Assembly (NCBI RefSeq): GCF_000705555.1
Contig: NZ_JMQN01000021.1
Span: 1-64,000, forward strand
DNA: 64,000 nucleotides
Reading direction: 5' to 3'
Origin: Marinobacterium lacunae
GTDB lineage: Bacteria; Pseudomonadota; Gammaproteobacteria; Pseudomonadales; Balneatricaceae
Below the pieces are notes generated by a model. It saw only the letters and a program-made list of their open reading frames with translations, ran no database searches and was not told the DNA's origin. A program made the translations under genes and the position numbers. Positions 25,745-35,147 of the stretch are shown here, one piece after another (position 1 is the stretch's first letter; the number at the start of each line of letters is the position of its first letter).

Positions 25745-26008
25745 ATGTTCACTCTGAAAAGAACCCTGCTGGCCGTTGGCTGCGCGCTGGCATTTTCTGC
25801 ACCGGCCTTTGCCAGCCACTGCCCGGCCGATGCCAAGGCCATTGATGGCGCCATGTCCAAGGTGCAGTTGAGCGACGAGCAGCGCTCTGCAATACAGGCG
25901 CTGCGTGATGAGGGTATGAAGCTGCATGCCGCGGGCGATCACCGCGGTGCAGAGAGTATGCTTGCCAAGGCAATGCGTATGCTGCTGGACGATATGGCCA
26001 TGCAGTGA
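25745..26008 (+). CDS. Small secreted protein
   Basis: An 87-residue protein with a clear signal peptide (MFTLKRTLLAVGCALAFSA, cleavage near AFA-S) and a mature part of about 63 residues that is helical and rich in Ala, Met and charged residues. One Cys remains in the mature form (HCPAD). It could be a periplasmic metal- or stress-related peptide like small Spy/CpxP-type proteins, but no family is certain. AGAGGGG ribosome site precedes ATG. Confidence 0.75.
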   Translation: MFTLKRTLLAVGCALAFSAPAFASHCPADAKAIDGAMSKVQLSDEQRSAIQALRDEGMKLHAAGDHRGAESMLAKAMRMLLDDMAMQ

Positions 26009-26055
26009 TCAACGGATAATTGCGGGTATCGCCGTGCAGGGCGTACCCGCAAGCG

Positions 26056-26643
26056 TCAGTGCAGTTGATCGGGCAGTCGCTCCAGCGTGACGCCCATCGC
26101 CTGCAACTGGGTGGCCAGTGCGGGGTTTCCCGTACGCTGCCAGCGTTGGTACAACGCCATGATTTCCGAGGCGCTGAAGTGCCGGTATCGACGGCAGATG
26201 CGGGCGATAAGCTCAAGCATCTGGGCGAAACGTGCGGCAAGCTCGGCGAAAATGTGGCGCATCTCCAGCGCGTGCGAGGCGAGGTAGTCGTACGCGCCGC
26301 CGCCCATGCCGACAAAATAGTCACGCTGTATGCCCTTGCGTGCGTAATGCTCGGGGAAGAGTGCGCCGAGAAACAGCGCCTGATCGCCCAGTTGGCGCAG
26401 CAACTGGCAGCGCTCCCTTTCCTGGGTGCACTGTTGTGCATCGTCGTAGAGTAGCGCCAGAGGCCGGATGCCGAAGTCCCCATCCTGATAGCTGAAAAGG
26501 GCATCGTTTCGGCTGAATCTCTCCAGCAGGCTACCAAGATACCAGCGAGTGTCCTCGTTGGGGTGGCGCTTCGATTCCTCCAGTAGCTGTTCGCGAAAGT
26601 ACGCACCCAAACCGTTAAAACCGGCTTTGTACACCTTGGTCAT
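26056..26643 (-). CDS. Conserved-looking hypothetical protein
   Basis: A 195-residue soluble, helix-rich protein with no signal peptide or recognisable motif. Features are an N-terminal KAGFNGLGAYFREQL, a central FFPEHYARKG-like segment (FPEHYARKGIQRDYFVGMGGGAYDYLA in parts: FPEHYARKGI, YFVGMGGGAYDYL) and a basic ARICRRYRHF. The conserved-looking Arg/Lys, His and Tyr residues suggest an enzyme or nucleic-acid contact, but no function is claimed. The start ATG 26643 has an AGGGATAG-like site. Confidence 0.65.
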   Translation of the reverse strand: MTKVYKAGFNGLGAYFREQLLEESKRHPNEDTRWYLGSLLERFSRNDALFSYQDGDFGIRPLALLYDDAQQCTQERERCQLLRQLGDQALFLGALFPEHYARKGIQRDYFVGMGGGAYDYLASHALEMRHIFAELAARFAQMLELIARICRRYRHFSASEIMALYQRWQRTGNPALATQLQAMGVTLERLPDQLH

Positions 26644-26740
26644 AGGCTATCCCTCCAATGTCCAAACTCCTCTTAAAAGTAGCAAAAAATACCGTTCATG
26701 CTGCGCGCCGATTCGTTGAAAAATTTTTTAGATAACGCCC

Positions 26741-26770
26741 CTTGAAACTGGGCTTTGGCGCACATATTTG
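26741..26770 (+). promoter_or_regulatory. Heat-shock (sigma-32-type) promoter of groES-groEL
   Basis: CTTGAAA (26741-26747) is a perfect sigma-32 -35 element. It is followed after 13 bases by CACATATTTG (26761-26770), a fair match to the CCCCATNT -10 element. It lies about 85 bp before groES. No CIRCE repeat was seen. Confidence 0.7.
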
Positions 26771-26853
26771 ATAGCGGCGGACACGAGATCGTGTTCGGTT
26801 TTTTCTTGTTATTGCCTGTTTAACAGTGGGTTACATAAGGAGGAACTTTTCGT

Positions 26854-28796
<1,943 letters not shown>

Positions 28797-28802
28797 TCGT
28801 CC

Positions 28803-28832
28803 GAAGGCCGGGAGTTTCGACTCCCGGCCTTC
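28803..28832 (+). terminator. Terminator after groEL
   Basis: GAAGGCCGGGAGT pairs with ACTCCCGGCCTTC around a TTCG-type loop. The stem is 12-13 bp and very GC-rich; the T-run after it is weak. Confidence 0.75.
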
Positions 28833-28847
28833 ATCTCATCTGAAGGT

Positions 28848-28883
28848 CAAAAAAACGGGTACAACCCTAGAGGGTGTACCCGT
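28848..28883 (-). terminator. Terminator of the 3-hydroxybutyrate operon
   Basis: On the minus strand ACGGGTAC pairs with GTACCCGT, with an inner ACCCT/AGGGT pairing, and is followed by TTTTTTT. It lies 47 bp after the last gene of the minus-strand TRAP operon. Confidence 0.85.
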
Positions 28884-28929
28884 AAATGGTGCGAGTGGAG
28901 AGAGCTGTTAATGGCGTTTAGGACCGGTA

Positions 28930-30297
28930 TCAGCCTCCGGTGCCGTAGCGTACGGCGGGCAACCAGAGCACCAGATCCTCCCACCAGAACACCATAGCCA
29001 CGGCGGTCAACTGGATCAGGATGAACGGGATGACCCCCTTGTAGATATCCACGGTGCGAATCTCAGGCGGTGCCACCCCTTTGAGGTAGAACAGCGAGAA
29101 GCCCACCGGCGGTGTCAGGAACGAGGTCTGCAGCGCCAGTGCGAACAGCACCACGAACCAGGTCAGATCGAAACCGAGTGCCGACACCACCGGGCCGACC
29201 AGCGGCAGCAGTATCAGGCTGATCTCAAGCCAGTCGAGGAAGAAGCCGGCGATAAAGGCAATCAGCAGAATCACTACCACAATGCCACCCGGCGAGAGTG
29301 GAATCGAGTGCAGCAGACTGCCGATAAATTCATCGCCGCCGAGCGAGCGCAACACCACAGCGAAAGCGGTCGCGCCGAGGAAAATACCGAATACGAAGGC
29401 GGTGGTCAGGCTGGTCTTGCGGCTGACGTCCTTGAGCACCTCCATGTTCAGATTGCCGTTCATCCATGCCAGCAGCGTAGCGCCGAGCGCACCAACACCG
29501 GCGGCTTCCGTCGGCGTTGCAATACCGAAGAAGATTGAGCCCAGCACGGCCAGAATCAGACCGAGCGAGGGTACGACCGCCTTCAGGGTATCGATGATCA
29601 TTCCGGGCGTGATCGGTGGCAGATCCTTGGGCGGACTGGTCATGGAGGGGACAAGTGTTGAGATGACGACCACGTAGACCATGTACATCAGGCCCAGCAT
29701 CACACCGGGAATCAGCGCACCCATGAATAGATCGCCCACGGCGAGCGAGAGCTGGTCTGCCATGATGATCAGCATGATGCTGGGCGGAATCAGAATGCCG
29801 AGGGTGCCCGAGGAGGCGACGATGCCGCAGGCGAAGGACTTGGAGTATTTCTGCTCCAGCATGGCCGGCAGCGACAGCATGGAGAGCAGAACAACCGAAG
29901 CACCTACGATGCCGGTGGAGGCGGCCAGCAGAATACCGATCAGTACAACCGCCACACCCAGCCCGCCGTGGAAGCGGCCAAACAGGTTGACGAAGTTCTT
30001 CATCAGCTTTTCGGCGACGCCGGAGCGGTCCAGCATCAGCCCCATGAATATAAACATGGGGAGCGCCACCAGTACCCAGTTGGACATCTGGGCATATATT
30101 CGCTGCACCATGACGCCAAAGATGCGCCAGTCGGTCAGGAAGTAGGTATCAACATCGAAGTATTGGGCCGCGATCACCGAGCCGACGCTGAACACCACCC
30201 CTACACCGGCGAGTATCCAGGCGACCGGAAAGCCGGTGAAGATCAGCAGGATAAAGCTGACCAGCATCGCGATTACGATCATTTCGTAGGTTGCCAT
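28930..30297 (-). CDS. dctM: TRAP transporter large permease DctM (3-hydroxybutyrate operon)
   Basis: A 455-residue multi-pass permease of the larger DctM type seen with mannitol/chloroaromatic-class TRAP systems. ASTGIVGASVVLLSMLSLP, ILIPPSIMLIIMAD and FLTPPVGFSLFYLKG are family signatures. Start ATG 30297 (MATYEMIVIAML) is chosen; GTG/ATG at 30309 adds four residues. Its operon partners suggest 3-hydroxybutyrate or a related short hydroxy acid as substrate. Confidence 0.92.
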   Translation of the reverse strand: MATYEMIVIAMLVSFILLIFTGFPVAWILAGVGVVFSVGSVIAAQYFDVDTYFLTDWRIFGVMVQRIYAQMSNWVLVALPMFIFMGLMLDRSGVAEKLMKNFVNLFGRFHGGLGVAVVLIGILLAASTGIVGASVVLLSMLSLPAMLEQKYSKSFACGIVASSGTLGILIPPSIMLIIMADQLSLAVGDLFMGALIPGVMLGLMYMVYVVVISTLVPSMTSPPKDLPPITPGMIIDTLKAVVPSLGLILAVLGSIFFGIATPTEAAGVGALGATLLAWMNGNLNMEVLKDVSRKTSLTTAFVFGIFLGATAFAVVLRSLGGDEFIGSLLHSIPLSPGGIVVVILLIAFIAGFFLDWLEISLILLPLVGPVVSALGFDLTWFVVLFALALQTSFLTPPVGFSLFYLKGVAPPEIRTVDIYKGVIPFILIQLTAVAMVFWWEDLVLWLPAVRYGTGG

Positions 30298-30350
30298 TAC
30301 GCAATCCACCTCATAGCAGCAGGAACCGGGAGCCTTCCCGCTCCGATTCG

Positions 30351-30364
30351 GTTGTTATTGTTGT
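30351..30364 (-). promoter_or_regulatory. CA-like motif between dctQ and dctM
   Basis: The coding strand reads ACAACAATAACAAC, holding overlapping AAnAAnAA matches. It lies 10 nt after the dctQ stop and about 54 nt before dctM. Confidence 0.4.
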
Positions 30365-30373
30365 CGCCGTGTT

Positions 30374-30967
30374 TCAGGTGTTGCTATCCGGACGAGGCCG
30401 GGGCCAGCCGCTGAGGAACGACAGCACCCGCAGGAAACGCGCGAGCGCTGCCAGGATCATCAGGGTGAATGCAAACAGGATGACCGACTTGATTATCCAG
30501 CGTGCAGGCAACCCGCCGGGGGCGGCCGATACTTCGCCGATCTGGAACGAGCGCTCCACGAACGGCCAGGCATAGGTAAGGATGAATCCACAAAACGGCA
30601 GAAAGAAGATGGCGATCCCCAAAAGCTCGATGACCGCACGTGTGCGCAGGCTCAGGTTTTCCGCCACCACATCAACGCGTACATGGTCGTCATGTACGAT
30701 GCAGTAGGAGAGCGCGAGCATGAAACCGACTGCAAACATGTGCCATTGCAGTTCTTCAAGCGCGATAAAATTGGTGCCGAGCACATAGCGCATCAAGACG
30801 TTTCCGACGATCAGCAGCATCAGCACCACCCAGATAAGGGATGAGTATCTGCCTAAGAAATCGACAATCCCTTCAAATAGATCGGAGACAGCGGTGCGAG
30901 GATAGGCGGACGCCCGATGGGCGACCGCCTCCTCGATCCGGTCCAGATCCACGTTATATTCAGCCAT
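30374..30967 (-). CDS. dctQ: TRAP transporter small permease DctQ (3-hydroxybutyrate operon)
   Basis: A 197-residue DctQ with a hydrophilic N-terminus of about 35 residues and four membrane helices; FIALEELQWHMFAVGFMLALSYC (parts: FIALEELQWHMF, FMLALSY) is the family signature. It lies between dctP and dctM and completes the permease. Confidence 0.9.
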   Translation of the reverse strand: MAEYNVDLDRIEEAVAHRASAYPRTAVSDLFEGIVDFLGRYSSLIWVVLMLLIVGNVLMRYVLGTNFIALEELQWHMFAVGFMLALSYCIVHDDHVRVDVVAENLSLRTRAVIELLGIAIFFLPFCGFILTYAWPFVERSFQIGEVSAAPGGLPARWIIKSVILFAFTLMILAALARFLRVLSFLSGWPRPRPDSNT

Positions 30968-30999
30968 GGCGAATATCCGTCAGTCTGGTGGGTTGAGGT

Positions 31000-32064
31000 T
31001 TACTTTTTGTCCATGCCCCAGTCGCGCGGCAGGTAGCCGAAGTTCTTCCACGCGGCATGTTCGGCCTGGAACGCCTTCATGGAACTATAGATCTTGGCGA
31101 ACATCGGGTCAGACTCGGAGCGCCGTTTCATCACGCGGTCGGTGGCCTCCTGGAAGGCATTGAGGATTTCCGGGCTGTATTGATGCAGCTGCACACCGTT
31201 CTCTTCGAAACGCTTGAGTACGGCACCCTGCAATGCTTCTGCCTTGGCTAACGCCATGGTGTTGCCGGCCTTGCAGCTTGTCTCGATCAGCGCCTGGGTT
31301 TCACCGTTCAGCTTTTTCCACTCGTCCAGGTTTACGTAGAGGAACTGGTTGGTGGAGGGTTGGTGCCAGCCTGGCAGATAGTAGTGCTTGGCAACTTGGT
31401 AGAAACCGAGCTGCTCATCCACGGTAGGCAGGGAGAACTCGGTGGCGTCGAGAACGCCGGTTTCCAATGCCTGGTAGAGCTCGCCACCCGGCAGCAGGGT
31501 AACCGACATACCAAACTCGGACATGATCTCACCGCCGACGCCGGCAGCACGGAACTTCAACCCCTTGAACTTATCGACGCTGTCCATCTCTTCTCGGAAC
31601 CAGCCAGCCGCCTCGGGGCTGATGGTACCGCACAGGATTGGGTAGACGTTGTAGGGCGCGAACAGCTCCTTGAGCAGCTTGTCGCCATCCTTATGGTACA
31701 TCCAAGCCAGAAACTCCTGAGATTCCAGGCCGAAGGGGGTGGCACCGAACAACGCCGAGGCCGGGATCTGGCCCCACTCGTAGCCCATCCATGAATAGCC
31801 GGCTGGCAGGTTGCCGTTACTGACGTTTTCGAAGACGCCGAGGGAGGGGATCAACTTACCGGGCTCGAAGGTCTGCAGCGTTACGCGACCACCGGATATA
31901 TCGCTTACCATCTTGGCCACTTCTGGCATGGTGTCGCCGAGCGCGGTCAGGGTGGAGGGGAAGCCCATCGGCACCTGCCAACGTACTCTGTCAAACTCCG
32001 CCATAGCGGTGGTGGAAGCGGCGATTGTTACGGTCAGTGCTGTTGCTTGAAGTACTTTTTTCAT
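31000..32064 (-). CDS. dctP: TRAP transporter substrate-binding protein DctP (3-hydroxybutyrate operon)
   Basis: A 354-residue periplasmic binding protein with a signal peptide ending STTAMA. It belongs to the TakP-like subgroup: VRWQVPMGFPS, LKFRAAGVGGEIM with the carboxylate-binding Arg, and ETGVLDATEFSLP. Members bind 2-oxo or hydroxy monocarboxylates, often as dimers. With 3-hydroxybutyrate dehydrogenase just upstream, 3-hydroxybutyrate is the likely ligand. Confidence 0.92.
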   Translation of the reverse strand: MKKVLQATALTVTIAASTTAMAEFDRVRWQVPMGFPSTLTALGDTMPEVAKMVSDISGGRVTLQTFEPGKLIPSLGVFENVSNGNLPAGYSWMGYEWGQIPASALFGATPFGLESQEFLAWMYHKDGDKLLKELFAPYNVYPILCGTISPEAAGWFREEMDSVDKFKGLKFRAAGVGGEIMSEFGMSVTLLPGGELYQALETGVLDATEFSLPTVDEQLGFYQVAKHYYLPGWHQPSTNQFLYVNLDEWKKLNGETQALIETSCKAGNTMALAKAEALQGAVLKRFEENGVQLHQYSPEILNAFQEATDRVMKRRSESDPMFAKIYSSMKAFQAEHAAWKNFGYLPRDWGMDKK

Positions 32065-32076
32065 TGGTTTAAACCC

Positions 32077-32086
32077 TTTTATTTTT
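32077..32086 (-). promoter_or_regulatory. CA-like motif before dctP
   Basis: The coding strand reads AAAAATAAAA, including AAAAATAA (AAnAAnAA), 12 nt upstream of the ATG at 32064. Confidence 0.35.
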
Positions 32087-32133
32087 AGCCGTTCAAGTTC
32101 CTTGGTCGTTCGCGTTAGTCAGTTGCAGCAGTA

Positions 32134-32916
32134 TCAGTGAGCAGTCCATCCTCCATCGATTGGCATTGCGGTGCCCGTGATCGCCCTGGCGGCGTCGGAG
32201 CAGAGAAAAAGCGCCAGCTCGCCGATTTCGCTTGGGGCCACGAAATCGGGGTAGGGCGCCTTGGAGCTGATCAGGCCCTGTTTGGCCTCATCGAAACTGG
32301 TGTTGTGTTCGCGGGCGAACGCCATCAGCTGATCATTCAGCAGCGGGGTGTCGGTCCAGCCCGGGCAGATGCAGTTGGCGGTGATGCCCTGAGCGGCAGT
32401 TTCCAGCGCGGTCACGCGGGTCAGACCCACCAGGCCGTGCTTGGCCGCGCAGTAAGCGGCTTTGTTTACCGACGCTACTAGGCCGTGTACCGAGGAGATG
32501 TTGATGATCCGCCCCCAGCCTTGTTCCTGCATGCCCGGCAGCGCCAGGCGCATGGCGTGGTAGGCAGCGCTGAGGTTAATAGCGATGATCTTGTCCCACT
32601 TGTCAGGCGGAAATTCATGAATCGGCGCGGTGAACTGGATGCCGGCATTATTGACCAATACCGTGATCTGCCCCACTTCGGACGCGATCCGCGCCATCAT
32701 CTTCTCGACTTCGGAAGAGCGACTGACATCGCATTGGTAGTAGTGGGGACGTACGCCGTAGTCGCGCTCGAAACGCTCCGTCAGCTCCTCGCCCTCGGCG
32801 ATCGACTCCAGCCCATGCAGAATCACCTCGATCCCGTTGCGGGCAAATACCTCGGCAATGGCAAGACCTATACCACTGGTCGAGCCGGTGACCAGTGCCA
32901 GTTTGCGAACACTCAT
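32134..32916 (-). CDS. bdhA: 3-hydroxybutyrate dehydrogenase
   Basis: A 260-residue short-chain dehydrogenase that oxidises (R)-3-hydroxybutyrate to acetoacetate with NAD. The cofactor motif TGSTSGIG, NNAG, the catalytic Ser-Tyr-Lys set (INISSVHG, AAYCAAKHG) and the 3-HB dehydrogenase-type WTDTPLLNDQL lid are present. The C-terminus GTAMPIDGGWTAH is typical of the enzyme. ATG 32916 follows GAGGACAG and is preferred to the longer frame. It sits between acetoacetyl-CoA synthetase and TRAP genes. Confidence 0.94.
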   Translation of the reverse strand: MSVRKLALVTGSTSGIGLAIAEVFARNGIEVILHGLESIAEGEELTERFERDYGVRPHYYQCDVSRSSEVEKMMARIASEVGQITVLVNNAGIQFTAPIHEFPPDKWDKIIAINLSAAYHAMRLALPGMQEQGWGRIINISSVHGLVASVNKAAYCAAKHGLVGLTRVTALETAAQGITANCICPGWTDTPLLNDQLMAFAREHNTSFDEAKQGLISSKAPYPDFVAPSEIGELALFLCSDAARAITGTAMPIDGGWTAH

Positions 32917-32930
32917 CGCATCTGTCCTCG

Positions 32931-32940
32931 TTGTTATTGT
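32931..32940 (-). promoter_or_regulatory. CA-like motif before bdhA
   Basis: The coding strand reads ACAATAACAA, with AATAACAA matching AAnAAnAA, 14 nt before the bdhA start and next to its ribosome site. Confidence 0.45.
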
Positions 32941-32962
32941 GCGGTCTGACTCAGGCCCAGGC

Positions 32963-34912
32963 TCAGTTGGCAAGCTCGGGCAAGTCTCGGAAAAGCTCCA
33001 ACGCCTCGGGGTTGGCGAGTGCATCTTTATTCTTCACGTTTTCGCCCATCACCACCTGACGTACCGCCAGTTCGACGATCTTGCCGCTGATGGTGCGGGG
33101 TATGTCGGCCACTTGAACAACCACCGCCGGGACATGGCGTGGTGTCGTATTGGCGCGGATGGTGTCCTTGATCCGCTTGATCAGCGCATCGTCGAGGGTG
33201 ATCCCCTCGCGTAGGCGTACAAACAGCACCACGCGCACGTCGTCTTGCCAGGGTTGGCCGATGCAGAGGCTTTCCAGCACCTCTTCGACTTTCTCGACCT
33301 GACGGTAGATCTCGGCGGTGCCGATGCGCACGCCACCGGGGTTGAGGACGGCATCGGAGCGGCCATGGATGATCACGCCGCCGTGCACGGTGATTTCGCC
33401 GTAGTCGCCGTGGGCCCAAATATTGTCGAACTGGGCGAAGTAGGCGTCATGGAAGCGCTTACCGTCAGCATCGTTCCAGAACTTGATCGGCATACTCGGA
33501 AAGGGCTGGGTACAGACCAATTCACCTTTCTGTTCAACCTGCGAGTGGCCCTCGTCATCGAAGATATCCACCGCCATGCCAAGGCCGCGGCACTGTAGCT
33601 CGCCGGCCCATACCGGCAGGATCGGACAGCCCAGCGCAAAACAGGAGACGATGTCGGTGCCGCCGGATATGGACGAGAGCTGCAGGTCAGCCTTGATATC
33701 GCGGTAGACGTACTCAAAGCTCTCGTGGGAGAGCGGCGAGCCGGTGGAGAGGACCGCCTTGAGCGCGCTCAAATCATGCGTCTTGCCGGGTTTGACGCCC
33801 GCTTTCTCCAGCGCCGCGAGATACTTTGCGCTGGTGCCGAATACGCTGATCTGCTCACGCTCGGCCATATCCCACAGCACGCTCGCCTTCGGTGCGAAGG
33901 GGGAGCCGTCGAACAGCACCAGTGTGCACCCGGTGGCAAGGCCGGTTGCCATCCAGTTCCACATCATCCATCCGCAGGTGGTGTAGTAGAAAAAGCGGTC
34001 ATCGCGGCCGATGTCGGTATGCAGGATCAGCTCCTTGAGGTGCTGGAGCAGGGTGCCGCCCGCGCCGTGCACGATACACTTGGGCACGCCGGTGGTACCG
34101 GAGGAGTACATCACATAGAGCGGATGGTTGAACGGCAGCTGTTCGAAGACGATCTCCTGTGCACTGTGATCGGCGAAGTCATCGAGCAACTGAGCACCGG
34201 ACAGGGCGCTGATATCCGGCGTCTGTTCCAGAAAGGGCACGACGATAATCTGTTCGACGGAGTCGATATCGCCGGCGATGCCAGCCACCTTGTCGATTGA
34301 GCTCAGGCGCTTGCCGTTGTAGATATAACCGTCGGTGGTGAACAGCACCCTCGGTTTGACCTGACCGAAGCGGTCGACCACGCCGTTGATGCCAAAATCA
34401 GGAGAACACGAGCTCCAGATCGCACCGATGGAGGTGGTGGCCAGCATGGCGATCAGCGTTTCCGGTACGTTGGGCATGAAGCCTGCGCAGATATCACCGG
34501 GCCTTATGCCCTGGGCGCGCAGTGCCGAGGCCAGCGCGGCAACCTGTGCATAGAGTTCGGCGTGGCTCAGTTCATTGCGACGACCATCTTCGCCACAGAA
34601 CACCACGGCGGGGCGGTCATCACGCCAGCGCAGCAGGTTTTCGGCGAAGTTGAGGCGTGCCTCGGGAAACCACTGGGCCCCGGGCATCCGATCGCCTTCC
34701 TTGAGGATATTGACGCCTTTGCTTTCGGCCTGAACACCGGCGTAGTCCCAGAGTCGGCTCCAGAACGCTTCGCTGTTGTCGATGCTCCATTGCCAGAGGT
34801 CGGGGTAGCTCTGGATATCCAGGTTCAGATCATGGTTGAGTGTCTGGATGAAGTTCCAGAGACGGGTCGAGGCGATACGCGCCGTGGACGGCGTCCAGAG
34901 AGGAGTTTGCAT
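32963..34912 (-). CDS. aacS: Acetoacetate--CoA ligase
   Basis: A 649-residue adenylate-forming enzyme converting acetoacetate to acetoacetyl-CoA. The signature WSSCSPDFG, YSSGTTGVPKCIVHG, the A5-like SISGGTDIVSCF and the C-terminal RTISGKIVELAVR with the catalytic Lys are all present. Length is normal. It is the promoter-proximal gene of the 3-hydroxybutyrate operon; a thiolase at 37303 could cleave the product. Confidence 0.95.
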   Translation of the reverse strand: MQTPLWTPSTARIASTRLWNFIQTLNHDLNLDIQSYPDLWQWSIDNSEAFWSRLWDYAGVQAESKGVNILKEGDRMPGAQWFPEARLNFAENLLRWRDDRPAVVFCGEDGRRNELSHAELYAQVAALASALRAQGIRPGDICAGFMPNVPETLIAMLATTSIGAIWSSCSPDFGINGVVDRFGQVKPRVLFTTDGYIYNGKRLSSIDKVAGIAGDIDSVEQIIVVPFLEQTPDISALSGAQLLDDFADHSAQEIVFEQLPFNHPLYVMYSSGTTGVPKCIVHGAGGTLLQHLKELILHTDIGRDDRFFYYTTCGWMMWNWMATGLATGCTLVLFDGSPFAPKASVLWDMAEREQISVFGTSAKYLAALEKAGVKPGKTHDLSALKAVLSTGSPLSHESFEYVYRDIKADLQLSSISGGTDIVSCFALGCPILPVWAGELQCRGLGMAVDIFDDEGHSQVEQKGELVCTQPFPSMPIKFWNDADGKRFHDAYFAQFDNIWAHGDYGEITVHGGVIIHGRSDAVLNPGGVRIGTAEIYRQVEKVEEVLESLCIGQPWQDDVRVVLFVRLREGITLDDALIKRIKDTIRANTTPRHVPAVVVQVADIPRTISGKIVELAVRQVVMGENVKNKDALANPEALELFRDLPELAN

Positions 34913-34921
34913 GTCGGACCC

Positions 34922-34932
34922 TTGTTATTGTT
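34922..34932 (-). promoter_or_regulatory. CA-like motif before aacS
   Basis: The coding strand reads AACAATAACAA, two overlapping AAnAAnAA matches, 9 nt upstream of the start codon and abutting the AAGGG ribosome site. It is the best match in the window to the Pseudomonas Hfq/Crc target. Confidence 0.5.
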
Positions 34933-34990
34933 ATGGATCTTCCAGGGTGCACTCGCGTTTTGCGTCGGCCCCTTATGTATAGACCATATA

Positions 34991-35008
34991 AAGCAGATCG
35001 CTTGCCAG
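34991..35008 (-). promoter_or_regulatory. Sigma-54 promoter of the 3-hydroxybutyrate operon
   Basis: The minus strand reads TGGCAAGCGATCTGCT: TGG at -24 and TGC at -12, with exactly ten bases between GG and GC. It lies about 80 bp before aacS and opposite the divergent sigma-54 activator gene. Confidence 0.75.
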
Positions 35009-35083
35009 TTATTTTAATTCTTTGTTATTTAAGGGATAAAAATATTTATTTGGTATCTTGGCAGAATTGTGTGTGTATTTTTG

Positions 35084-35098
35084 TAGACACAGTGTCTA
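35084..35098. promoter_or_regulatory. Enhancer-like palindrome for the sigma-54 activator
   Basis: TAGACAC-A-GTGTCTA is a perfect 15-bp palindrome. A weaker copy (TTGAC then GTCTA) lies at about 35105-35121. They fall roughly 100-140 bp upstream of the inferred transcription start, the normal place for an activator's upstream sites. Confidence 0.65.
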
Positions 35099-35147
35099 TA
35101 TTTGTTGACGGTAGTTGTCTATTAAAATAAACAGTTTGGTAAGCGCC

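Noticed and set aside
28930-32064. Grouping this TRAP system with the sugar-acid TRAP systems
   Set aside because: Its binding protein is of the TakP-like subgroup and its operon encodes 3-hydroxybutyrate enzymes, so it serves another pathway.
35056-35074. Plus-strand TTGGCAGAATTGTG as a sigma-54 promoter for the activator gene
   Set aside because: The GC doublet is missing ten bases after GG; the minus-strand site at 34991-35008 fits fully.
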